From IMG/VR virus record IMGVR_UViG_3300043137_000571, positions 1-20,830 of that record: DNA of 20,830 nt. One strand, given 5' to 3'. The notes beneath the pieces were generated by a model. It did no database searches. It was not told where the DNA came from and saw only the letters and a program-made list of their open reading frames with translations. Origin of the DNA: a virus. A program made the translations under genes and the position numbers. This document shows positions 6,455-11,172 of this stretch, piece after piece (position 1 is the first letter of the stretch; the number at the start of each line of letters is the position of its first letter).

Positions 6455-6561
6455 AACAACTGGAGTTTGTGTCACTCACACAACAAGTTGCTTCTAAGGT
6501 CTGTACGGTCATGCAACTTACCCAATTACCACAAGTGTTTTTGTTTATGACTCCAGTTGTT
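6455..6561 (-). ncRNA. Structured tRNA-like RNA without canonical T-loop
   Basis: Fits exactly between two tRNA-like genes. It is closed by a perfect 12-bp inverted repeat (AACAACTGGAGT at the minus-strand 5' end, ACTCCAGTTGTT at the 3' end). Directly inside the 3' strand is the hairpin TTGTG-TGAGTGA-CACAA (5-bp stem, 7-nt loop), placed where a T-arm would be, but the loop is not TTCRANY. A further 7-bp stem AAGTTGC/GCAACTT encloses 21 nt and lies where the anticodon arm would be. Its length (107 nt) and layout copy the neighbouring expanded tRNA-like genes, so I take it as a diverged member rather than unrelated sequence. It may equally be a decayed tRNA. Confidence 0.4.
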
Positions 6562-6562
6562 G

Positions 6563-6670
6563 TAACAGAGACAGGACTCGAACCTGTATTTATACCACCA
6601 TACAACTTACTTTACGGGCGAGTTTGCAGAACTCTCGTTGTATGTGCGTTACCAATTCCGCCACTCTGTT
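6563..6670 (-). tRNA. tRNA-like gene with expanded anticodon domain, about 108 nt
   Basis: Acceptor AACAGAG/CTCTGTT (7 bp), T8-G9, D-arm GCG-GAATTGGTAA-CGC and T-arm ACAGG-TTCGAGT-CCTGT are all canonical; discriminator A. Where a 17-nt anticodon arm should be, an 8-bp helix CATACAAC/GTTGTATG encloses 30 nt. Inside is the hairpin GAGT-TCTGCAA-ACTC with a 7-nt loop; read as an anticodon loop it would give UGC (Ala) but with C instead of U at position 33. The isotype is therefore a guess. The extra length may be a small insertion, an intervening sequence removed after transcription, or a stable feature of the RNA. Confidence 0.6.
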
Positions 6671-6676
6671 ATTTTG

Positions 6677-6749
6677 TAGTCAGGGTAGGATTCGAACCTA
6701 CATCAACACGGAGAGCGATTCCGTAACGTCACCATTGCGCCACCTGACT
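6677..6749 (-). tRNA. Normal-length tRNA (73 nt), anticodon possibly CGC
   Basis: Acceptor AGTCAGG/CCTGACT, T8-G9, D-arm GCG-CAATGGTGA-CGT, anticodon stem ACGGA/TCCGT, T-arm GTAGG-TTCGAAT-CCTAC, discriminator A with no encoded CCA. It is the only unit of the cluster with class I length. The anticodon loop reads ATCGCTC: U33 is present and positions 34-36 would be CGC (Ala), but position 37 is a pyrimidine, which is rare. The acceptor stem is identical to that of the 6972-7093 unit. Confidence 0.75.
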
Positions 6750-6754
6750 ATTTG

Positions 6755-6909
6755 TAGTTAGAATGGGACTCGAACCCATAATGGTCATGTAGCTTTCTTG
6801 GCGGAACTACGGCTTCCACACCGCAATTCCAATTTCCACACTAGCGTCTACCACGATTATCAAGGTCCCAGTTTTTATCCCGGCACCGTAATCTTTCCGC
6901 CATCTTACT
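6755..6909 (-). tRNA. tRNA-like gene with two expansions, about 155 nt
   Basis: T-arm ATGGG-TTCGAGT-CCCAT and discriminator A are canonical; acceptor AGTAAGA/TCTAACT has one A-A mismatch. The 5' part starts TGGCGGAA like the 6563-6670 unit and resumes with a normal D-arm end GTGGTAGACGC. Between the two halves of the D-loop lies a hairpin closed by GATTA/TAATC with an inner imperfect stem GGTGCCGG/CTGGGACC. The anticodon region (about 64 nt to the T-stem) is also too long. It contains GTGGAA-GCCGTAG-TTCCGC (7-nt loop) and an alternative arm TGGAA-ATTGGAA-TTGCG that would display UGG (Pro) with proper U33 and A37. Isotype not assignable with confidence. Confidence 0.5.
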
Positions 6910-6971
6910 ATATTGCTCGTCTTTCCGAGCCGTCAACCAGTGTGCTTACTTCGAGAGGCTCTTGGCTTTCG
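6910..6971 (-). other. 62-nt spacer with hairpins inside the tRNA cluster
   Basis: No complete tRNA. The minus strand begins with AAGCCAAG (6968-6961), an exact second copy of the 5' acceptor strand of the 6347-6453 unit, and continues with GAGCC/GGCTC and GCTCG-GAAAGA-CGAGC inverted repeats. It could be a tRNA fragment or a processing hairpin. Confidence 0.35.
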
Positions 6972-7093
6972 TAGTCAGGACAGGATTCGAACCTGTAAAA
7001 TGTGTTTCTTAGCGTGATTTGCTAAATCCTTTCACCGTTTTTGCTTACGGATAGCAGCATCACATTGCGTTACCTTCATTTCGCCACCTGACT
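6972..7093 (-). tRNA. tRNA-like gene with expanded anticodon domain, about 122 nt
   Basis: Acceptor AGTCAGG/CCTGACT, T8-G9, D-arm GCG-AAATGAAGGTAA-CGC and T-arm ACAGG-TTCGAAT-CCTGT are canonical; discriminator A. The stem at the anticodon position, AATGTG/CACATT, encloses more than 50 nt. Inside are CCGT/ACGG and TTAGC-AAATCAC-GCTAA hairpins. If the first bases after the stem are read as an anticodon loop (A-U-GCU-G), the anticodon would be GCU (Ser) followed by an insertion, but this is only one reading. It lies 6 bp from the tmRNA 3' end, so both come from one precursor transcript. Confidence 0.55.
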
Positions 7094-7099
7094 ATGTTG

Positions 7100-7445
7100 T
7101 GGAGAAGGGGAGTATCGAACTCCCGTCCAGAGAAAGTCGCAATCCAATGTCTTTATTTACACGCTTAGTACTGAGTAAACTCTGCACCGTATTTCAATTC
7201 CACCATCTAGTTTTGACATAACTAGCAAAACGTCTTTTGCCATTTTCTGTTCCCAGGGATGACTCCCCATAGCTTAAGCTGCTACTTTGTATTCGTTAGA
7301 AACGAAAGACATTGCATCTTCAAAAGCCATTGGTGATAATTCTACGTTGCCGTTTAAATTTTTTGATACGTGATTAAAGAGAACAGTACCATCTCTCTGC
7401 GTGAACATCGAACCCAATCAATCCTGTCGATTCCATTTCTTCCCC
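7100..7445 (-). ncRNA. ssrA: Phage-encoded tmRNA
   Basis: Minus strand 5' end GGGGAAGAAATGGAATCGACAGG-like start and 3' end GGGAG-TTCGATA-CTCCC plus CTTCTCC-A form the tRNA-like domain. The acceptor GGGGAAG/CTTCTCC pairs throughout with one G-U. About 346 nt in all. The mRNA-like part has a frame ending in a TAA at 7274-7276; its last residues are EDAMSFVSNEYKVAA. The VAA end fits a proteolysis tag of the (A/V)AA type. The exact resume codon cannot be fixed; if it lies just after the A-rich stretch near 7360 the tag has up to 28 residues. tmRNA releases stalled ribosomes and tags the incomplete proteins. No CCA is encoded. Preceded by a perfect promoter at 7467-7498. Confidence 0.85.
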
Positions 7446-7466
7446 ATAAATCAAAGAACTAGAATG

Positions 7467-7498
7467 CAAATATAACTAGAAATACCAATTAATACAAA
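7467..7498 (-). promoter_or_regulatory. Promoter of the tmRNA/tRNA cluster
   Basis: Minus strand TTTG (7498-7495), 20-bp spacer, TATATTTG (7474-7467). Start expected near 7461, about 15 nt before the tmRNA 5' end. The -33 box lies right after the T run of the upstream terminator. Confidence 0.75.
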
Positions 7499-7505
7499 TT
7501 TTTAC

Positions 7506-7554
7506 AAAAAAAAGTCCCACGAGCAGATCTTACGGTATGCAGGTGGGAACTTTT
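7506..7554 (-). terminator. Terminator of the leftward recombination operon
   Basis: Minus strand AAAAGT(T)CCCAC / GTGGGACTTTT: 11 bp with one bulged T, a 22-nt loop, followed by a run of T. It ends the operon that starts at 12001 and separates it from the RNA cluster. Confidence 0.8.
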
Positions 7555-7593
7555 GGCCGAGGGATGCTATCCCAAGGCGATACAAAGATAGAT

Positions 7594-7749
7594 TTAATCT
7601 ACCTCTTTCTCAAACTGAATTTCTGGCACTTCATTAATTACCTCTAGGGCCTTAACAATGTTTTGTACTTCTACCAATCCGAAGCAACCCCTTGCGATTG
7701 CGATGTTCAACGCCTCAGCGATGATCTGTTTTGCTGTATTTGATTCCAT
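7594..7749 (-). CDS. Hypothetical 51-residue protein, last gene of the operon
   Basis: ATG at 7749, TAA at 7594-7596. The product starts MESNTAKQIIAEALNIAIAR and continues GCFGLVEVQNIVKALEVINE with an acidic end. It looks like a small helical protein; no family recognised. It follows the GroES-like gene by 5 bp and precedes the terminator by 40 bp, which supports it as a real gene. The helical, Ala-rich sequence with regular hydrophobic spacing could mediate protein-protein contact. Confidence 0.6.
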   Translation of the reverse strand: MESNTAKQIIAEALNIAIARGCFGLVEVQNIVKALEVINEVPEIQFEKEVD

Positions 7750-7754
7750 AATTT

Positions 7755-8042
7755 TTATTTCCAAACAATAGATATATCAGCAGCACGCACAATCATGTGC
7801 TCTACTCCATCTATCTCGATTCTCTCTGCATTGTGCAAGAAGATAGGATTGACATAAACTTCGTCTCCAGGTTCAATCCCTACAACTTCATCACCCACGG
7901 CTAAAGTGGTCAAATTCCACCACTTCTTCATTTCCTTTTCCATCAGTTCTCTTTTCAACTTATCGTCTACTTCGATAACGCTTTGTTTAATCTCTGGCGG
8001 AGTTACAATAACTCTCTGACCTCTTACTGTATATTTTGTCAT
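7755..8042 (-). CDS. GroES-like co-chaperonin
   Basis: A 95-residue protein with the GroES layout. The N-terminal strand YTVRGQRVIVTPPE corresponds to the IRPLGDRVLVKP strand, and VGIEPGDEVYV to the AVGPG...GDKV region. The C-terminal RIEIDGVEHMIVRAADISIV matches KIDGEEYLILRESDILAV. The mobile-loop region (residues about 17-45) is replaced by a charged, helical-looking segment (DDKLKRELMEKEMKKWWN), so binding to the host chaperonin is not obvious. In T4 and its relatives a phage co-chaperonin replaces GroES for capsid folding with host GroEL; a similar role here is inference. The ATG overlaps the stop of the upstream gene (ATGA). Confidence 0.65.
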   Translation of the reverse strand: MTKYTVRGQRVIVTPPEIKQSVIEVDDKLKRELMEKEMKKWWNLTTLAVGDEVVGIEPGDEVYVNPIFLHNAERIEIDGVEHMIVRAADISIVWK

Positions 8043-8251
8043 GGTAAATTATTTTTTACTTCATCCCAATAGCGGATTAACTCCGTCATGTTGACTCTCG
8101 ATACTTTTTCTACCTCTTGTAGTTCTCTCTTCAATAGGTTTATCGAGTACTTCGCTATCTCCCTGTAACGGAAGGTGTCCATTTGAAATGGGAGATTCGT
8201 TATCTCCCGCTCCATCTTCAATGCTTCTTCTTTCGGTGTCATTTTTCTCAA
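8039..8251 (-). CDS. Hypothetical 70-residue helical protein
   Basis: Starts MRKMTPKEEALKMEREITNL; a second possible start is Met4. Strongly helical and charged, ending LIRYWDEVKNNLP. Small phage proteins beginning MTPKEKA..L are common in Bacteroidota phages; their role is unknown. It ends in an ATGA overlap with the GroES-like gene. It also overlaps the 147-residue frame by 191 bp in a different reading phase, which is unusually long. Confidence 0.6.
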   Translation of the reverse strand: MRKMTPKEEALKMEREITNLPFQMDTFRYREIAKYSINLLKRELQEVEKVSRVNMTELIRYWDEVKNNLP

Positions 8252-8504
8252 TTAAATTAAGTGCTTCTTTGATTGCATACATATCGGTCATACTTAAACC
8301 AGTCTGACGCAACTCGTGTTTGAAATCCATGTTGTTTACAGCCTCTTCTAGAGTTGCTGCGCTAGTCGGGTAATCATCTATGTGTCTACCCATAACCGTT
8401 TGGATTAATTCATCCTTGCTATGGCGAATTGCCCACAAGTACGTCTTCATGTAACGCAGATACTGCTTCTTGTCTATCTTAGGACTTCTGTGATTCGATT
8501 TCAT
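8061..8504 (-). CDS. Hypothetical 147-residue protein overlapping two neighbours
   Basis: Starts MKSNHRSPKIDKKQYLRYMK; an alternative start is Met19 at 8450, which would remove the 26-bp overlap with the methyltransferase end. Residues 19-100 look like a folded helical domain (AIRHSKDELIQTVMGRH ... LSMTDMYAIKEALNLIEK). The last 60 or so residues are polar and disordered-looking (EERTTRGRKSIESQHDG). They coincide with the stretch that also encodes the 70-residue protein in another frame, so that tail may be a by-product of the overlap. No family recognised. Confidence 0.5.
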   Translation of the reverse strand: MKSNHRSPKIDKKQYLRYMKTYLWAIRHSKDELIQTVMGRHIDDYPTSAATLEEAVNNMDFKHELRQTGLSMTDMYAIKEALNLIEKNDTERRSIEDGAGDNESPISNGHLPLQGDSEVLDKPIEERTTRGRKSIESQHDGVNPLLG

Positions 8505-9180
8505 CTATGGTTGCAAATATACGGTAAGCGATTTGAGGAACAATGGCATTGCCATATCCCATTATACTTTCTTTTCTCCACTTAGGAAAGGTAAGTCCGT
8601 CCAATTCAGTGGGAAGCCCATAATCTCCGCTACAAAGTGGGGATTTAATTGGGAAGCCGTCCCAAGTTTCGGATGGTCCACCTTGTTGGGGATGAACATT
8701 GTCATTTGTCTTAAACTCATCTGGAGATTTACATTCTTGTCCTTGTGCCTCTGAGACCGAGCCAAATACGTTTCGGGTTTTGCTGCTGTGTTCCAATCGT
8801 AACTGTTCGGTGTTGGTAGCATTCCCCTCATTGCCATTTGACTGAGACCCAAGATAAATGGAGGATTCCCCATTGCCACTTGCTTCGCATTCCGTGCGTC
8901 CACCTTCGCTGGATTCGCTTCGTCCTGCATCGCTGTTGGCGTGGGCAATAATGTAGACTCTATCTCTGCGGTGCGGGGCGTTAATGCCGACAGCTGGAAG
9001 TACAAACGTTTGGACTTCGTATCCTTCACTTTCCAAATCAGCGTACACCTCTTCGAGGACCAATCCGTCCGACCAATTAAGGAATCCACGAACATTTTCC
9101 CCCACGACATATCTTGGTTTAATTTCTCTGATTGCTCGGAAGAACTCTGGCCAAAGATGGCGATTATCTTCTTTTCCCAT
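8479..9180 (-). CDS. C5 methyltransferase, C-terminal part (motifs VI-X)
   Basis: This frame continues that of the 9214-9465 gene after an in-frame TAA. From the first ATG (9180) it encodes 233 residues: NRHLWPEFFRAI, then GENVRGFL (motif VI), GINAPHRRDRVYIIA (motif VIII), a long low-complexity target-recognition region (Ser/Gly/Glu rich), and GYGNAIVPQIAYRIF (motif X). Eleven sense codons lie between the TAA and this ATG and encode the rest of motif IV, CQPFSVAG; the first, CTG, could serve as a start and would keep the catalytic Cys. Without it the product lacks the Cys and could be inactive alone. Codes for a DNA cytosine-C5 methyltransferase fragment; the target site is unknown. It overlaps the 8562-9299 gene in another frame. 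Confidence 0.7.
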   Translation of the reverse strand: MGKEDNRHLWPEFFRAIREIKPRYVVGENVRGFLNWSDGLVLEEVYADLESEGYEVQTFVLPAVGINAPHRRDRVYIIAHANSDAGRSESSEGGRTECEASGNGESSIYLGSQSNGNEGNATNTEQLRLEHSSKTRNVFGSVSEAQGQECKSPDEFKTNDNVHPQQGGPSETWDGFPIKSPLCSGDYGLPTELDGLTFPKWRKESIMGYGNAIVPQIAYRIFATIDEIESQKS

Positions 9181-9299
9181 CCTTTTTCCAGCGACACTGA
9201 AGGGCTGGCACAGTTATGGGAAGCCACCGGTGAGGATAATGTCCTCATTTCTCCAGTGGCTTCCGAATCTCCTTGAAAGTTCAATGTTAATTGTGTCAT
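8562..9299 (-). CDS. MTase-companion protein (PTPTA ... MGFPLNWTDL family) in an overlapping frame
   Basis: ATG at 9299 with the context TTAAACTATGAC, matching the operon-type start context; 245 residues. Recognisable pieces: TDWSSKRCTLIWKVKD, RLYFQLSALTPRTAEIESTL, LLPTPTAMQDEA, GMLPTPNSYDWNTA, and near the end LNPHFVAEIMGFPLNWTDL. From memory, phage proteins with repeated L(L/W)PTPTA segments and a C-terminal LNP.FVE.MMGFP..WTDL occur beside C5 methyltransferase genes and are often annotated as methyltransferase-related. Here the frame is read from the same DNA as the methyltransferase, shifted by one base and overlapping both of its parts. The motifs are too specific for a chance frame, so I believe both frames are coding. 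Function not known; probably linked to methyltransferase action. Confidence 0.6.
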   Translation of the reverse strand: MTQLTLNFQGDSEATGEMRTLSSPVASHNCASPSVSLEKGWEKKIIAIFGQSSSEQSEKLNQDMSWGKMFVDSLIGRTDWSSKRCTLIWKVKDTKSKRLYFQLSALTPRTAEIESTLLPTPTAMQDEANPAKVDARNAKQVAMGNPPFILGLSQMAMRGMLPTPNSYDWNTAAKPETYLARSQRHKDKNVNLQMSLRQMTMFIPNKVDHPKLGTASQLNPHFVAEIMGFPLNWTDLPFLSGEKKV

Positions 9300-9465
9300 A
9301 GTTTAATGTCTTAATATCATCGTGGTGATATCCTTCTGGCCAATAGAATTCACATATCTTTCTGCTGAAAGGATTGATATCACAACTTAAATAGTTTTTC
9401 CAACCCATCCACTCGGCAGCTAGATCAAATCCTCCCAAACCCGAAAATAAACTAAAGTGAATCAT
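9214..9465 (-). CDS. C5 methyltransferase, N-terminal part (motif I), ends at an in-frame TAA
   Basis: An 83-residue product starting MIHFSLFSGLGGFDLAAEWM, a textbook motif I (SAM-binding), followed by CDINPFSRKICEFYWPEG (motif II) and DDIKTLN (motif III). It ends DIILTGGFP and then TAA. The next sense codons read L-CQPFSVAGKR, so motif IV (GGFP-CQPFS) is split by two extra codons, TAA CTG. Length and motif order show that the intact gene would span 8479-9465 (about 328 residues). Either the enzyme is dead, or it works as two chains or by read-through. The ATG overlaps the stop of the HNH gene upstream (ATGA). Confidence 0.7.
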   Translation of the reverse strand: MIHFSLFSGLGGFDLAAEWMGWKNYLSCDINPFSRKICEFYWPEGYHHDDIKTLNYDTINIELSRRFGSHWRNEDIILTGGFP

Positions 9466-9872
9466 TTTTTCGTATGCTGATTATTCCCCGTTGCATATTT
9501 TCTTGCGTGTTCTTTGTGACAAAGCAATTCAAGATTTTCAATTGAGTTGTCGGCCTTATTATGATTCTTGTGGTGAATATCGTGTTTTTCGGGAATTGCT
9601 CCATTATGCTTTTCCCAAACATAACGATGCATTAATTCTCTATTACCAGTAGTTTTCTCATAATAGCCATGATTCCTCAAAGTAAACTTATGTTCGTCAA
9701 AATATTGATGAGGTTGAAAATTAGGACTCCGAAGAATAAATTCTCTTTTCTTAAATGCTTTATAAACACATTGTCTTGTAACCCCAATAGAATTGGCAAT
9801 TTGATCTAACGACATCCCATCCAAATAAAGTTGGTAAGCATCATCATATTTGCTATCTCTTTTTCTAGGCAT
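9462..9872 (-). CDS. HNH endonuclease with N-terminal helix-turn-helix
   Basis: A 136-residue protein. Residues 17-41 (DGMSLDQIANSIGVTRQCVYKAF) form a helix-turn-helix. The HNH core is HRYVWEKHNG (82-91), HDIHHKN (97-103, catalytic His pair), N109, and NLELLCHKEH (113-122). This is the arrangement of phage HNH homing-type endonucleases (HRYVWE...G.IP....IHHKN.....NS..NLELL). Such enzymes cut DNA and often spread themselves. It has its own promoter 4 bp before the ATG (9877-9908) inside the operon, typical of a late-arriving gene, and sits directly upstream of the broken methyltransferase gene. Confidence 0.8.
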   Translation of the reverse strand: MPRKRDSKYDDAYQLYLDGMSLDQIANSIGVTRQCVYKAFKKREFILRSPNFQPHQYFDEHKFTLRNHGYYEKTTGNRELMHRYVWEKHNGAIPEKHDIHHKNHNKADNSIENLELLCHKEHARKYATGNNQHTKK

Positions 9873-9876
9873 AATA

Positions 9877-9908
9877 CAAAGATATATTAAAAGGTTTACT
9901 TATGCAAA
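9877..9908 (-). promoter_or_regulatory. Internal promoter in front of the HNH gene
   Basis: Minus strand TTTG (9908-9905), 20-bp spacer, TATCTTTG (9884-9877), then four bases and the ATG at 9872. Perfect match to the consensus; the transcript would be leaderless. Confidence 0.75.
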
Positions 9909-9910
9909 CT

Positions 9911-10192
9911 TTATTTTGTATGATACTCTCTTTTTAATCTATCCATTATCTCCATAGCCTCATCATACGTCTTCATCTCCGTCCTCTTCCCAAACTCCCA
10001 TTGCTGATGACATGAGGTACAGTATATCATAAAGTTTTCGGGATGATTCCTCAGACTCGGATAACTTCCTTTTGTAATGATATGCGAGATGAACATCGGA
10101 CTGAAGTGTGGTAGATGTATACCACACTCCTGGCACTGATGAGGACGTGTGTTCCACATCTTTTGATACCATCCAATATCTTTCTTGCTCAT
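9911..10192 (-). CDS. HNH-type zinc-binding protein (recombination nuclease-like)
   Basis: A 93-residue protein with CQECG (C20, C23), SHIITKGSYPSLRNHPENFM (His37 as the catalytic His of the beta-beta-alpha metal fold, Asn53), and CTSCHQQWEFG (C58, C61, H62). The two Cys pairs bind zinc. The HIITKG-YPSLR...PEN...C..CH pattern is that of small phage HNH proteins in recombination regions, related in layout to NinG. Being coupled to the exonuclease gene (ATGA overlap at 10189-10192) supports a role in recombination or DNA processing. It lacks a separate DNA-binding domain. Confidence 0.7.
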   Translation of the reverse strand: MSKKDIGWYQKMWNTRPHQCQECGIHLPHFSPMFISHIITKGSYPSLRNHPENFMIYCTSCHQQWEFGKRTEMKTYDEAMEIMDRLKREYHTK

Positions 10193-11172
10193 CCAACTCT
10201 GAATACTCTAGATCCCTTGGTATTGGGTCTCCAAGTGACTTTACCCTCGTCTGAGGCCAAAATCATATTGTTACCCATGTAATCTTTGATGAAATTGGCA
10301 GCCTCTCGCTTCTCATCCTCAAGAATAGAAATCTCTGTATTCTTAACTTTGTATTGCAAGATAAACTCGTCAATCTCTGGAGTAGATACAATTGAATTCT
10401 CCTCGGGGTTCTTGTACTTCTCATTTAAGAACTCAGAGTAAGCCTCTGTACCATCTGGTGGCGGAGCAAATTGCTCGTAGTCCTCTCCCAATTCAAGAGC
10501 CAAACGACCAGCCTCTACTCGATTCCAAAACTCTCGAGTTACATTGCCAATCATTTCAATCATCTCTTGATCCCTATCAAACTTGTGAACCTTTAGATTC
10601 CGTCCGTCTTCGAGAGCAACAAGATAGCCGGTATCAATCCCAAGACCCATAAGATACGTTTGGAGCTGTAAGTAATAAGACGGTGGTACACCACCTGCCC
10701 ACTGCTTGCTACTCCATCCACTAATTGTCTTAATCTCAATAACCGCTTCCACATTTTCCAAGTTAATTCTACCATCTCTTATACGTAAATTTTTTGATTT
10801 GATTTGCAATCGGTCTGGAGAAAAGAATAGGTGTGGGTAATCGGGATTGATTACATACCCTACAGGCTCGTACAAAGTCCGCACTTTTGTTTGGGCTTCG
10901 TGGTTACGCAGCATACTCTCATCATCTCCATCCCAGTACTCGAATATCTCAGCAACAGTTTTCTCCAAGATAGTACCCATGAACATAGGAATGTTGGGCT
11001 CTACCTTCTGTGGGATTAAACCAATCTTCTGATAATAAAGTTCTGCTGGGCTTTTCCAAGAGTTGACACCCATTAAGGTACCAATCTCTGAGGCACCAAG
11101 CCCACGAGAGCGGAAATTAATCCACTCTTCGTATGACTTGTCTTTGTTGATTTGAACTATCTGGAGACCCAT
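10189..11172 (-). CDS. YqaJ-type viral recombinase exonuclease
   Basis: A 327-residue protein. RSRGLGASEIGTLMGVNSWK (21-40) is the YqaJ-family opening motif. E70 (MGTILE), D120 (FSPDRL), E146-x-K148 (VIEIKT) and Q169 (YYLQLQTYL) supply the catalytic PD-(D/E)XK residues and the downstream Gln helix. This family (lambda exonuclease-like) resects double-stranded ends 5' to 3' and hands the strand to an annealing or single-strand-binding protein, here possibly the SSB-like gene at 11396. The C-terminal 60 residues are charged and helical. The start codon ATGGGTCTCC contains a TGGGTCTC octamer. It overlaps the upstream gene by 16 bp. Confidence 0.85.
   Translation of the reverse strand: MGLQIVQINKDKSYEEWINFRSRGLGASEIGTLMGVNSWKSPAELYYQKIGLIPQKVEPNIPMFMGTILEKTVAEIFEYWDGDDESMLRNHEAQTKVRTLYEPVGYVINPDYPHLFFSPDRLQIKSKNLRIRDGRINLENVEAVIEIKTISGWSSKQWAGGVPPSYYLQLQTYLMGLGIDTGYLVALEDGRNLKVHKFDRDQEMIEMIGNVTREFWNRVEAGRLALELGEDYEQFAPPPDGTEAYSEFLNEKYKNPEENSIVSTPEIDEFILQYKVKNTEISILEDEKREAANFIKDYMGNNMILASDEGKVTWRPNTKGSRVFRVG

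Noticed and set aside
6393-6726. Frames of 70-85 codons on both strands across the RNA cluster
   Set aside because: They run through the acceptor and T-arms of the tRNA-like genes, which are much better supported.
6347-7093. Group I introns in the long tRNA-like genes
   Set aside because: The extra sequences are about 20-70 nt in total, far below the size of a group I intron, and no P3-P7 core is visible.
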